This document shows, piece by piece, positions 1 through 6,854 of a stretch of DNA of 34,789 nucleotides (position 1 is the stretch's first letter; each line of letters opens with the position of its first letter). The DNA comes from Bacillus cereus (GTDB lineage: Bacteria; Bacillota; Bacilli; Bacillales; Bacillaceae_G). The notes under the pieces are model-generated. The model made no database searches, was not told where the DNA came from, and saw only the letters and a list, made by a program, of their open reading frames with translations. Both the position numbers and the translations under genes were made by a program. Location: NCBI RefSeq assembly GCF_002584535.1, contig NZ_NUOT01000004.1:1-34789 (forward strand), given 5' to 3'.

Positions 1-22
1 TAATAAAATAGTTATTTTAATT

Positions 23-50
23 AAAAAAGCAGCTAGCTTTTGCTAGCTGC
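23..50 (-). terminator. Rho-independent terminator of the small membrane gene
   Basis: A 9-bp perfect stem with a TTTT loop (positions 29-50) is followed, reading the minus strand, by a run of T (AAAAAA on the plus strand at 23-28). It lies just downstream of the minus-strand gene at 82-246. The stem core GCAGCTAGC is the same as in the hairpins at 1500, 1870 and 2374, so it belongs to the same repeat family. Confidence 0.7.
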
Positions 51-81
51 TTCGCTCCCTGAAGAGTTCTCGTTATGTAAT

Positions 82-246
82 TTAGATGAAGATATTAGCT
101 ATTAAAAATATAGCTCCTATCAAAATTAGAGATTCAAATAAAATCGAAAATTGGTTTTTCTTTGGCTTTTGAAATTCCTTCATTAAGCCAAATACTGCAC
201 TTATACCAAAGATAATATATAGGCAGATTATTAGGGTTTCTAACAT
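82..246 (-). CDS. Small two-segment membrane protein, function unknown
   Basis: This 54-residue protein has two hydrophobic segments (about residues 3-20 and 35-53) separated by a short basic, polar loop (KEFQKPKKNQ), so it is probably a hairpin-shaped inner-membrane protein with the loop in the cytoplasm. The start at 246 was chosen because AGGAGTG lies about 6 bases upstream; the upstream in-frame ATG at 288 has no ribosome binding site. It stands alone on the minus strand next to the phage early region and ends in a terminator that shares the phage hairpin core. No family is recognised. Small phage-borne membrane proteins often act in superinfection exclusion or lysis, but nothing in this sequence shows that. 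Confidence 0.55.
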   Translation of the reverse strand: MLETLIICLYIIFGISAVFGLMKEFQKPKKNQFSILFESLILIGAIFLIANIFI

Positions 247-340
247 TTTAAACACTCCTAATATATAGATATTTTTATTATATATCAAAATTGAAATTGA
301 TGTGAGATTATAACAAAATCCTTATTTGAATAGAGAAAAA

Positions 341-1180
341 AGACAACAAACGGAGGGCTTGTTGTCTCAAAAAAGTGGAATGTTACTAAAATATTAGTTG
401 AAGACATAACAGGTGATTTAAAGTATATGAATTGCGTATAAAAAAGAAATTAAAGAGTGCTTTCCAAGGCGCTCTTCTACCCAAACTTACATTGAAAAAG
501 AATACACGACATTGTATGCGTACTCCTTTCGTTTTGTGTAGTTTTAAAACAAAATCGTTATTTTATTTTAAACAATCTAAGAGCACACATATAAGCGTGC
601 TCTTAGATTGGAAAGGTGGTCTTTTAGGAGTGGCGAGTCCCCATACAATAATATATGCTTGTCCAGTTTAAATGTGAAAAGTTTTTAATAAAAACGCTAT
701 TTGATATCTAAATTGTATATGTAGAAAGGAGCATCTAATTAAAGTGCTCCTTAGGAGATTAATTATAAATGGCTGTTCATTAACTATTATTATGTTTATT
801 TTATCAAATGGTGAAAAACTTGGACAAAAACTTCATTTTGCACAACAAAGCAGCTAGCTCAATTAGCTAACTACTTGTTGTGCAAAAGAAACGCCACGCT
901 TACAGCAATAAATTGTAACCTAAAGTTACAGCTATAGTTTAAACGGAATTTGAAATATTATACGGAATTGAAAGAACCTAATAAAACTTAACTTGAGAAC
1001 AGAACTTTGTCCCACTAAATAGAGGAGAACAGCTTTTAAAGCTATTCTCCTAAACAGAAGTGGGAGAAACAAGAGAGCCTTTCAGATGACAATTAATCAA
1101 GCCCTACAAAGGTAGTATGTACTTACATTGAAAATCTATGCAACAAAGCAGCTGGCTCAATAAACCAACTGCTCGGTTGT
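341..1180. repeat. Series of seven spaced hairpins in a region without clear genes
   Basis: Between 289 and 1330 no convincing gene is visible, but strong inverted repeats recur every 100-250 bases: 341-367 (AGACAACAA stem), 453-476 (AAGAGTGC), 573-610 (14-bp perfect stem containing AAGAGCAC), 726-752 (AAGGAGCA), 838-885 (long stem with an inner GCAGCTAGC), 1023-1051 (AGGAGAACAGC) and 1140-1180 (GCAGCTGG). Several carry a variant of the AAGAGCAG-type stem seen beside the real genes downstream. After some of them only vestigial reading frames of 4-5 codons follow. This looks like the decayed or non-coding part of the same gene-cassette array. Confidence 0.6.
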
Positions 1181-1330
1181 CACAAATGTCTCTTAAGGAG
1201 TTAGAGTTTAACGCAATTTCACGGGAATAGAATTATGGCTGGTGGCCTATCTATAATTTGCACGATATTTGAACAAGTATTCATGAATGTTAGAGAAATT
1301 AATAAAAATTTCACTTTATCACAAATAAAA

Positions 1331-1430
1331 GAGCAGTTAGCCCAGTCTAACTGCTCCATACAAAGATAATGATCTAGATGCATAGATATTATATGCCGAG
1401 TTATTGATTTTATTCAAGGAGGAATAAAGA
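1331..1430 (+). repeat. Hairpin plus leader unit 1
   Basis: A 10-bp perfect hairpin GAGCAGTTAG/CTAACTGCTC (1331-1356) is followed by about 35 variable bases. Then comes a leader reading ATATGCCGAGTTATTGAT then TTTATTCAAGGAGG, which supplies the ribosome binding site of the 17-codon ORF at 1431. The same order (hairpin, spacer, ATATGC...TTTATTCA-GGAGG, ATG) recurs at 1500, 1870 and 2374. Confidence 0.65.
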
Positions 1431-1484
1431 ATGTGTGCTTATTGGGAAAACGTAATTAAAGAATTCTTTAAAAAACAGGAGTAG
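1431..1484 (+). CDS. 17-residue mini-ORF with a perfect ribosome binding site
   Basis: ATG at 1431 lies 7 bases after AAGGAGG and opens a 17-codon frame (MCAYWENVIKEFFKKQE) that stops before the next hairpin. The conserved leader and perfect spacing argue that it is translated; the peptide is aromatic and amphipathic. It may be the remnant of a longer cassette gene, a leader peptide, or a true micro-protein. No homologue is recognised. Confidence 0.4.
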   Translation: MCAYWENVIKEFFKKQE

Positions 1485-1499
1485 GAACGAAGTAAAAAA

Positions 1500-1595
1500 G
1501 CAGCTAGCAAAAGCTAACTGCTCTCTCCAAAAATGATGATTCGATGCATAGATATTATATGCCAAGATATTGGATTTATTCAAGGGGTGATGGAT
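1500..1595 (+). repeat. Hairpin plus leader unit 2
   Basis: The hairpin GCAGCTAGC-AAAA-GCTAACTGC (1500-1521, one mismatch) is preceded by AAAAAA and followed by the shared leader (GATGCATAGATATTATATGC, then TTGGATTTATTCAAGGGG). It places AAGGGGTG upstream of the ATG at 1596. The stretch GATGCATAGATATTATATGC is identical to one in unit 1, so the units are true duplicates rather than chance terminators. Confidence 0.65.
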
Positions 1596-1766
1596 ATGAA
1601 AAGATATCGTGTGGAATTCACGGAAACAAAATCTTATGAAGCATTTGTGGAAGCTAATAATCATGATGAAGCAATAGCAAAGGTAAGAGATGGGCAAATA
1701 GAAGATGAGGAATTGATTGAAAAAGATGTAATCATAGATGGGATGTATTTACAAAGTAAAAGCTAA
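1596..1766 (+). CDS. Small phage protein, DpnD/PcfM-like
   Basis: The 56-residue protein opens with a strand KRYRVEFTETKSYEAFVEAN and continues with NNHDEAIAKV. This is the pattern of the small DpnD/PcfM-like phage and plasmid proteins, in which a beta strand of the type F.V.ITE.....VEA is followed by a D/E-EA...V helix. Their biochemical role is not established. The start at 1596 follows AAGGGGTG with 7-8 bases of spacing; the upstream in-frame ATG at 1533 lies inside the repeated leader and is unlikely. The 3' end (AGTAAAAGCTAACTGCTC) contains half of the repeat hairpin, so the gene end has been shaped by recombination between repeat units. Confidence 0.6.
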   Translation: MKRYRVEFTETKSYEAFVEANNHDEAIAKVRDGQIEDEELIEKDVIIDGMYLQSKS

Positions 1767-1869
1767 CTGCTCGCCTTTGGGGAAAGGGGAAAAGCCTAAT
1801 ATCGCAGATGAGAATCTGGATGTAAGTATATTATGACCGAGGTTTTGAATTTTATTCAAACAACCAAAA
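1767..1869 (+). repeat. Degenerate leader unit without a gene
   Basis: After a half-hairpin at the end of the preceding gene, this stretch carries a recognisable leader (TTATGACCGAGGTTTTGAAT, then TTTATTCAAA) but no GGAGG, no start codon and no ORF before the next hairpin. It appears to be a cassette that has lost its gene. Confidence 0.4.
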
Positions 1870-2004
1870 GAGCAGCTAGCAAAAGCTAACTGCTCTCTCG
1901 GGATGGGAACTCAGATTGCTAGAGGTTAATTTAAATGAGTTATGGCTATCGCCTATAAAAATTATATGCGGAGTATTGAGTTTTATTCAGGGAGGAAGAT
2001 GGAA
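1870..2004 (+). repeat. Hairpin plus leader unit 3
   Basis: The 11-bp hairpin GAGCAGCTAGC-AAAA-GCTAACTGCTC (1870-1895, one mismatch) is followed by a longer spacer and the leader ATATGCGGAGTATTGAGT, then TTTATTCAGGGAGG, directly upstream of the gene at 2005. Confidence 0.65.
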
Positions 2005-2373
2005 ATGAGTAAATATGAACTTAAAATTATTGATAATAAATTGGTTATTGATTTAAACAAAATGACAGATGATTACATGGAATCTTACGGATATGATGGG
2101 ATGCCTAGTAAATACGATATTGGAGAGTTAGCTTGTACGGAATCAATTGGAAGTGTAGAGCTTTCAGAACATCAAGTGAATAAAATCATGGCAGAGTATG
2201 AAAATGGCGGGGAATGTAATTGGTGTGGTGAAATCAGAAAAGAATTAAGAGGACCTCATTTACTAGACTTTGTTCTTGGCAAAAAGATGTGCCGGAATTG
2301 TTGGGAAATGGATCATAAGAATTATTTAGGTGCTATTGGTGAGGATATAGGTCCATTCGATAAACAAGAATAA
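2005..2373 (+). CDS. Phage early protein with a C-terminal zinc ribbon
   Basis: This 122-residue acidic protein has no recognised name. Its C-terminal third holds two Cys pairs, C-N-W-C and C-R-N-C, about 28 residues apart, which is a typical treble-clef or zinc-ribbon spacing. The N-terminal half (KYELKIIDNKLVIDLNK and so on) looks like beta strands followed by an acidic helix. The start at 2005 is preferred because GGGAGGA is 8-9 bases upstream; ATG at 1999 would be too close. It sits between two hairpin-leader units and so is one cassette of the early array. A nucleic-acid-binding or protein-interaction role is possible but only inferred from the zinc ribbon. Confidence 0.6.
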   Translation: MSKYELKIIDNKLVIDLNKMTDDYMESYGYDGMPSKYDIGELACTESIGSVELSEHQVNKIMAEYENGGECNWCGEIRKELRGPHLLDFVLGKKMCRNCWEMDHKNYLGAIGEDIGPFDKQE

Positions 2374-2479
2374 GAGCAGCTAGCAAAAGCTAACTGCTCG
2401 GCTCCAATGGGGAACTGGAGAAAGATTGTATCTATAGTATTGACGGAATGTTGAGTTTTATACAGGGAGGTAGAGGGAA
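2374..2479 (+). repeat. Hairpin plus leader unit 4
   Basis: The hairpin GAGCAGCTAGC-AAAA-GCTAACTGCTC (2374-2399) begins at the last bases of the preceding gene. The leader GTATTGACGGAATGTTGAGT, then TTTATACAGGGAGG, leads to the ATG at 2480. It is the last clear copy in the array. Confidence 0.65.
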
Positions 2480-2896
2480 ATGAGAGAAATTAAATTCAGA
2501 GCATGGACAAACGGTTGGATGGGAAGAGGACCAAGTTCAAAAATGATTTATAGTGGGGATTTGGCTGATCATTATGATTCGGAAAGCGCGATTGATTTCT
2601 ATCCGATTAAAGAAGGCGATACTCTTATGCAGTATATCAATCAAAAGGATTCAGAAGGAACAAAAATATATGAAGGTGATGTAGTTACCTGGTACAACCC
2701 GATGATTGAAACAGGAGAAAGAATGACAGGGGTTGTTGTTTACGATACGAAACAGGCTACATATAAGAAATGTCCTATCAATCTGTACAAAGCAAATGCA
2801 GGGAATGGAGGATACACCGGATACGAATTTAGATGGTATGACAATGTAAAAGTCTTAGGTAATATCCATGAAAATCCGGAGTTGTTACAAAACTAA
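2480..2896 (+). CDS. YopX-like phage protein
   Basis: The 138-residue protein starts MREIKFRAW, has the mid-region signature Q-Y-(I/T)-x-x-K-D-x-x-G-x-(K/E)-I-Y-E-G-D-V-V, and ends with V-x-G-N-I-H-E-N-P-E-L-L. These are the hallmarks of the YopX family of Bacillus SPbeta and many Firmicutes phages. The family folds as a small beta barrel and its function is unknown. AGGGAGG lies about 9 bases before the ATG. It belongs to the phage early array and uses the same leader as the genes before it. The length is normal for the family and no damage is visible. Confidence 0.85.
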   Translation: MREIKFRAWTNGWMGRGPSSKMIYSGDLADHYDSESAIDFYPIKEGDTLMQYINQKDSEGTKIYEGDVVTWYNPMIETGERMTGVVVYDTKQATYKKCPINLYKANAGNGGYTGYEFRWYDNVKVLGNIHENPELLQN

Positions 2897-2933
2897 ACAA
2901 AATAATCCTTTTAATAGAAAAGAGGAGATTGAA

Positions 2934-3329
2934 TTGAAAACATTCGATACGGGACTAAAAAGTAACTGGAGAGCATTTAAAGAGTTTGTGGAGAATAAAC
3001 AAAAAGATTATTTAACTAAGTATTACTTTGTGTTCGAAGAATGCGACTGTGGTGATACATCATATGTTTTCGTACAACACAATGAGTTGGATGATTGGTT
3101 AGAAAAAATGTTTTGGACATGGGGACGTTATGATACTGACGATCTAAGAAATTCAATGGGTGATGTGAAAGTTTGGAAACTAATATCTGAGGCTGACTTT
3201 AAAAAATGGAATCCGATTTATAAAGGGGCAAGAAAAACATCTATTGTTATCAATGATGAAGTGTATTATAGAAAACTAATGAAAATCAATGTAGAGCCAT
3301 CTGTAATTGTTTCAACTGATATTTATTAA
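2934..3329 (+). CDS. Hypothetical phage protein
   Basis: A 131-residue, Trp- and Asp-rich protein that I do not recognise. The start is taken as TTG 2934, preceded by AGAGGAG at about 7 bases; the in-frame ATG at 2868 lies inside the YopX gene and has no ribosome binding site. The protein is soluble, with an F-E-E-C-D-C-G-D segment near residue 40 and no membrane segment. It follows the YopX gene by 37 bases and lacks the hairpin leader, so it is probably co-transcribed with it. Confidence 0.6.
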   Translation: MKTFDTGLKSNWRAFKEFVENKQKDYLTKYYFVFEECDCGDTSYVFVQHNELDDWLEKMFWTWGRYDTDDLRNSMGDVKVWKLISEADFKKWNPIYKGARKTSIVINDEVYYRKLMKINVEPSVIVSTDIY

Positions 3330-3359
3330 AATAATCTTTATTAAAGAGAGGTTGGGAGA

Positions 3360-3482
3360 ATGAAAGGCTTGAAGAAAAGAAAGTTAAGAAAAGCAATTGC
3401 TCGCCGCGCAAAGGCAGTAGAGAAACATCAAGTCGATAACGCTTGGAGAAATATATTTGTACAAGCTGGTATTTTAAAGTGA
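3360..3482 (+). CDS. 40-residue basic phage protein
   Basis: ATG 3360 follows GAGAGGTTGGGAGA and opens a 40-codon frame beginning MKGLKKRKLRKAIARRAK, very rich in Lys and Arg in its first half. The second half (VDNAWRNIFVQAGILK) is amphipathic. It is followed directly by a strong terminator at 3517. Small basic proteins like this are common in phage early regions and may bind nucleic acid, but the function is unknown. Confidence 0.5.
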   Translation: MKGLKKRKLRKAIARRAKAVEKHQVDNAWRNIFVQAGILK

Positions 3483-3516
3483 AAGCGAACAGAATACAGT
3501 CCGGCTAGAAAACTAG

Positions 3517-3575
3517 AGGACACCAATTCATTAAGGCAGCAATTAAAGCTGTTTTATGAATAGGTGTCCTTTTTA
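3517..3575 (+). terminator. Long rho-independent terminator
   Basis: The arms AGGACACC and GGTGTCCT enclose further pairing (ATTCAT/ATGAAT and GGCAGC/GCTGTT), giving a long interrupted stem followed by TTTTTATTTT. It separates the early array from the genes leading to arpU. Confidence 0.75.
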
Positions 3576-3597
3576 TTTTGAAAAAGGAGATGGGGAA

Positions 3598-3768
3598 ATG
3601 AAGGCGTTAAAGGATCAGTTACGTGAATGGAAAAAGCAATCCAAGCAAGGAAAGAAGAAAAATAAGAAAAAACAAAAAGAGAAATTAAGTACTCGTGAAA
3701 TTGAGGATTTAATGGGGATGCATAGACCTTGTTATGAACGTAGACGCGGAGCTTTAAGACAAAAGTAA
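3598..3768 (+). CDS. Small Lys-rich phage protein
   Basis: The 56-residue protein starts MKALKDQLREWKKQ, passes through a KKKNKKKQKEK stretch, then has STREIEDLMGMHRPCYERRRGALRQK. Start 3598 has AAGGAGA 7 bases upstream; the in-frame ATG at 3556 falls inside the terminator. The C-terminal half (S-T-R-E-I-E-D-L-M-G) looks like a short DNA-binding helix-turn-helix and is similar to small proteins that precede arpU in Bacillus cereus phages. The function is unknown. Confidence 0.6.
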   Translation: MKALKDQLREWKKQSKQGKKKNKKKQKEKLSTREIEDLMGMHRPCYERRRGALRQK

Positions 3769-3795
3769 TTTAAAAATAAAAAGGAGTGGTCTTAC

Positions 3796-4278
3796 ATGAC
3801 TAAACAATTATCTTTCTTACCGAAAATCGATAGAGCAGCAACGCAGAAAAAATTAGAAGGTGTTCTGGAAAGTGTACGTTTATATAGACAGTTTGGAATG
3901 ATGCGTGAAGAAATGAAAGTCACTCCTTCTTATGAAATTAGATATCACGGACCTACAAATGATGTAGGGAAGCCATTAGAAGATGTAGCGATGGCTAATA
4001 TACAACAAAGTAAACGAGAAGAGTGGATTAAGCAAACATCATTTCGTATTGACCAGTTTCTTAGTCGTTTGGGTAATGGGCGTGCAGGAAAGGATCAAAG
4101 AAACATCATCATTAAGCGTTATTTAGAAGATGAAGATGTATGTGATTATATGGTATATAACGAAATCGGCATGAGCGAGCGTACTTATCGACGTGTTAAG
4201 GCTAGAGTATTTTATAAACTTGCTTTTGCTCTTAGATTAGAAGTTTATGAAACTGAAGAAACTGGAGGTAATGAATAA
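3796..4278 (+). CDS. ArpU family phage transcriptional regulator
   Basis: This 160-residue protein matches the ArpU family: an N-terminal L-x-x-V-x-x-x-L-x-x-Y-R segment, a central acidic helix, and a C-terminal sigma-70-region-4-like helix-turn-helix (about residues 105-150, with D-Y-M-V-Y-N-E-I-G-M-S-E-R-T-Y-R-R). ArpU-type proteins act as late-gene regulators in Gram-positive phages; the name comes from control of muramidase export in Enterococcus. AAGGAGTGG lies about 9 bases before the ATG. Its stop overlaps the start of the integrase gene (TAATG), so the two are translationally coupled. The protein looks complete, which is notable because its presumed late-gene targets have been deleted. 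Confidence 0.85.
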   Translation: MTKQLSFLPKIDRAATQKKLEGVLESVRLYRQFGMMREEMKVTPSYEIRYHGPTNDVGKPLEDVAMANIQQSKREEWIKQTSFRIDQFLSRLGNGRAGKDQRNIIIKRYLEDEDVCDYMVYNEIGMSERTYRRVKARVFYKLAFALRLEVYETEETGGNE

Positions 4279-4820
4279 TGAATTTTGTTCAGCCAATACG
4301 TGATCCAGAGCAAATACAACAAATAAAGGAGCACCTAAAAGAAAAGAGTGACAGGAATTATATATTGTTTGTAATGAGAATCAATACAGGCCTACGTATT
4401 AGTGATATTTTGAAGTTAAAGGTTGGTGACTTGAAAGGGAGTCACATCTCAATGCGTGAAATGAAAACAGGTAAGCAGAAGCGTATTCAAATTACTGCAG
4501 CGTTAAGAAGAGAATTGAAATGGTTCATTAAAGAAAGAGAGGACCATGAGTATTTAATTAAGAGCAGACAAGGTAGTAACAGGCCTATTGGTCGTAGCAT
4601 GGCATACAAAATACTTAGAAGTACAGCGGCAGAGTTTGGCTTAGATGAGATTGGTACACATACATTACGGAAGACATTTGGATACCATATGTACATGCAG
4701 ACAAAGAATATAGCGTTGCTAATGGAGATATTCAATCATTCATCGGAAAGGGTCACGTTAAGATATATAGGTGTAAACCAAGATGCAATGGATAGAGCGA
4801 TGAATAAGTTTAAGATTTAG
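4278..4820 (+). CDS. Short tyrosine site-specific integrase (phage)
   Basis: The 180-residue protein is the catalytic domain of a tyrosine recombinase with almost no N-terminal arm- or core-binding domain. The catalytic set is visible: Arg in T-G-L-R-I-S-D (about residue 40), Lys in the M-K-T-G-K-Q hairpin, H-T-L-R-K (about 130), His in F-N-H-S-S (about 155) and the nucleophile Tyr in L-R-Y-I-G (about 166). Paired with arpU in an overlapping arrangement, this is the standard small XerC/D-like integrase of Bacillus cereus group prophages. It is usually distinct from the large integrase that does lysogenic integration, so its DNA target is uncertain. No mutation is seen. Confidence 0.85.
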   Translation: MNFVQPIRDPEQIQQIKEHLKEKSDRNYILFVMRINTGLRISDILKLKVGDLKGSHISMREMKTGKQKRIQITAALRRELKWFIKEREDHEYLIKSRQGSNRPIGRSMAYKILRSTAAEFGLDEIGTHTLRKTFGYHMYMQTKNIALLMEIFNHSSERVTLRYIGVNQDAMDRAMNKFKI

Positions 4821-4985
4821 TAATTCGCTTTTTTTTATGTAGATGGGCAGGTACAACATAAAAAGTATCGAATAAATACATTCAATAGTATTGTTTGCTT
4901 TTGATATGAATATTAGTTAAAGATACGTTAATTACATTCCAGTTAGTAACCAAAAAGGCGATTAAATAACAGAGGAGCAACTTAC

Positions 4986-5261
4986 ATGGAAAATATATTA
5001 AAAGTATCATCAAAATCAAATCCCAATTCAGTTGCAGGCGCAATTGCAGGCGTATTAAGAGAAAGCGGTAATGCAGAAATTCAAGCGATTGGAGCTGGCG
5101 CTATAAATCAAGCGATTAAAGCCATTGCTATTGCAAGAGGATTCGTAGCTCCTAGTGGTATTGACTTGGTTCTTATTCCAGCGTTTCAAGAGGTTTCAAT
5201 CGATAATCAAGAAAGAACAGCAATCAAACTAATTGTAGGTCCTAGAAAATCTAGGTCTTAG
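4986..5261 (+). CDS. SpoVS-like protein encoded in a prophage region
   Basis: The 91-residue protein is a close relative of stage V sporulation protein S, which is usually about 86 residues. Diagnostic blocks are present: L-K-V-S-S-K-S-x-P-N-S-V-A-G-A-I-A-G-V-L-R-E, A-E-I-Q-A-I-G-A-G-A, A-I-A-R-G-F-V-A-P-S-G-I-D and E-R-T-A-I-K-L-I-V. SpoVS is an Alba-like, probably nucleic-acid-binding protein needed for late sporulation and coat assembly in B. subtilis. This copy differs by an extra N-terminal residue, a divergent 180-200-base stretch (QEVSIDNQ) and a short basic C-terminal extension (KSRS). AGAGGAG is 9 bases upstream and a terminator follows at 5292. Its place between the integrase and the late region suggests a phage-carried paralogue rather than the core spoVS gene. 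Confidence 0.85.
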   Translation: MENILKVSSKSNPNSVAGAIAGVLRESGNAEIQAIGAGAINQAIKAIAIARGFVAPSGIDLVLIPAFQEVSIDNQERTAIKLIVGPRKSRS

Positions 5262-5291
5262 AAGAGACCAACAATATAAGAATATTTGAAA

Positions 5292-5321
5292 AGACCGATA
5301 GAAGTCGGTCTTTTTCTTTTT
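5292..5321 (+). terminator. Rho-independent terminator of the spoVS-like gene
   Basis: The stem AGACCGA/TCGGTCT (5292-5311) is followed by TTTTTCTTTTTTT. Confidence 0.8.
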
Positions 5322-5589
5322 TTACTTATAGTTAACCATTTTTATTGTGTTGTGTAACTCAAAATAGAAAGTCTTATAAAGTTACTGATAGCAAGTGGTT
5401 CAGCGGTTGGCTTAGTTACACAAAATATAAGATAGGGGTAAGTGAAGCAACGGCATAAAAAAGAAGCGTAGTTCGTCAAATGGACGTACCGCTCCATTAT
5501 TACCATCAAGTTAAGAAATTCATTGTTTCCGATTAATGGTATCCGATTAATGGTATCCGTTTTTATATAATTATTATAGATTTTGAAAA
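5322..5589. other. Gene-free stretch with an inverted repeat and a tandem repeat
   Basis: No gene is supported here. A 10-bp perfect inverted repeat TTGTGTAACT/AGTTACACAA lies at 5350-5359 and 5414-5423. A 14-bp unit TCCGATTAATGGTA occurs twice in tandem at 5528-5555 and continues for 4 more bases. One frame between two stops (5459-5536) reads like the tail of a protein (VVRQMDVPLHYYHQVKKF), so the stretch may hold the 3' scar of a lost gene. Confidence 0.4.
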
Positions 5590-5618
5590 AATAAAAAATC
5601 GCCTTATAAAAGGCGATT
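5590..5618 (-). terminator. Rho-independent terminator downstream of the WGxxGxxG gene
   Basis: The 9-bp stem AATCGCCTT-ATAA-AAGGCGATT is followed on the minus strand by a T run (AAAAA on the plus strand). It lies about 70 bases beyond the minus-strand stop at 5687. Confidence 0.75.
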
Positions 5619-5686
5619 CATAGTTTATTCGTTTTGAATTCTTTTGATAAATAAGTATCTTTTAAAGTTAAATGCGATGTTCTATA

Positions 5687-5992
5687 TTAACGTCTTTCAG
5701 GTTCTTTTTCTTTTTTTCTAAGACCGAATAAACCTAATAGTCCTAATAAACCAAGCCACGCCCAATTATTATTATCATCACGATCATTATTTAAATCATT
5801 TGTTGTATTCACATTTCGAGTTCTAGTATCATAATTAACTCTATTCATGTTATTGTCATTAACTCGAGTTGTAATATCATTATTGTTAACTCTATTCATA
5901 TTATTCCCATCGTATTCAGCGTGGACACTTGTACCAAAAAACATAATAGTTAGTAATAGAGCACTTAAAATAGATGACAATTTTTTCTTCAT
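5687..5992 (-). CDS. Secreted Asn-rich protein with a WGxxGxxG-type C-terminal anchor
   Basis: The 101-residue protein has a classic signal peptide (MKKK, hydrophobic core to about residue 25, VHA-E cleavage site) and a low-complexity middle made of repeats of N-N-M-N-R-V-N and R-V-N-D-N-N. It ends in W-A-W-L-G-L-L-G-L-L-G-L-F-G-L followed by RKKEKEPERR. This C-terminal layout (Trp-Gly-rich hydrophobic stretch, then a basic cluster) is that of the WGxxGxxG-CTERM proteins of Bacillus, thought to be a membrane-sorting tail. The mature protein would be surface exposed. AGGAGGG stands 6 bases before the ATG. It is a single-gene unit on the minus strand. The function of the family is unknown. Confidence 0.75.
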   Translation of the reverse strand: MKKKLSSILSALLLTIMFFGTSVHAEYDGNNMNRVNNNDITTRVNDNNMNRVNYDTRTRNVNTTNDLNNDRDDNNNWAWLGLLGLLGLFGLRKKEKEPERR

Positions 5993-6338
5993 AGTTTTCC
6001 CTCCTTTCGTGTTTAGTAATATCTCCAGTTCCTTTAGGTAATATTCGTTTAAGAATATATAAGTCCATTTGAGTTGAAATTATGATGACCATCTTTAAAT
6101 TCTAATTATTAAAAGTACTGATAATAATGGATTATGTTAATAAAAATATATGTGCTATTTATCAGAATAAATTTTTTGAAACAGTACATTCTATAAGGTG
6201 TAATTACTATATTTGGGTAAGGTGTTCCTTATGAGTTATAAGAACTTATTTTCTTTAATCTGGAACATGGTTGGGAAAATTTTTTCTATAGTAAGCATTG
6301 TTGTTAAAAGATTAATTTCTTTAAGGAGGAATATTTTA

Positions 6339-6854
6339 ATGGGTGTTTTAGGTGGAAATCCACAAAATGAACCAATGCACTACGGTGAAGTCTTTGGGAT
6401 TTGGAGTTATCTTGCAGCGGCACAAGGTGCAATTGCTGGATATCAAGTTCTTATTAACCACACAGGAGACGAGGATTTAAAGAAATTTTTAGAAAATCTC
6501 GTAGAGAATGATATCCAATCAGAAGTTGAAGAATTAAAAAATTTATTAAAATTAAATGGTGTTGCATTACCGCCAGCACCTCCAGAAAGACCAGTTGCAT
6601 CTATTGAAACTATTCCACCTGGCGCTCGTATAAATGACGCAGAAATTGCGGCAACGGTTTCTGCAGGTCTTGCAGCAGGTTTGGTAGCATGTAGCCAAGC
6701 TATGGGACAATCACTTCGAGAAGATGTAGGAATGATGTTTGGTCAATTCCATATGAAAAAAGCACAAGCTGGAGCTATATTGCTTCGTCTGAATAAGAAA
6801 AAAGGTTGGATTATTCCGCCTCCATTACATGTTCAACAATCAGATCAAGCGTAA
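6339..6854 (+). CDS. DUF3231 family protein, single-domain form
   Basis: The 171-residue protein shows DUF3231 signatures: N-E-P-M-H-Y-G-E-V-F near the start, A-G-Y-Q-V-L-I-N-H-T-G-D-E-D-L-K, an alpha-helical acidic stretch, L-P-P-A-P-P-E-R-P, and C-S-Q-A-M-G-Q-S-x-R-E-D-V-G-M-M-F near the end. The fold is a ferritin-like four-helix bundle related to spore coat protein CotF; many family members are two-domain proteins of about 330 residues, so this is the one-repeat form. Start 6339 is chosen because AAGGAGG is 9 bases upstream; the longer frame from 6213 would add a hydrophobic leader without a ribosome binding site. It sits alone between the secreted protein gene and a structured non-coding stretch. 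The function is unknown. Confidence 0.8.
   Translation: MGVLGGNPQNEPMHYGEVFGIWSYLAAAQGAIAGYQVLINHTGDEDLKKFLENLVENDIQSEVEELKNLLKLNGVALPPAPPERPVASIETIPPGARINDAEIAATVSAGLAAGLVACSQAMGQSLREDVGMMFGQFHMKKAQAGAILLRLNKKKGWIIPPPLHVQQSDQA

Noticed and set aside
432-671. 79-codon plus-strand frame
   Set aside because: No ribosome binding site, and it runs through two strong hairpins (453-476 and 573-610); composition is not protein-like.
341-2399. CRISPR array
   Set aside because: The repeats are hairpin-leader units of variable spacing with genes between them, not short identical repeats with uniform spacers, and no cas genes are present.
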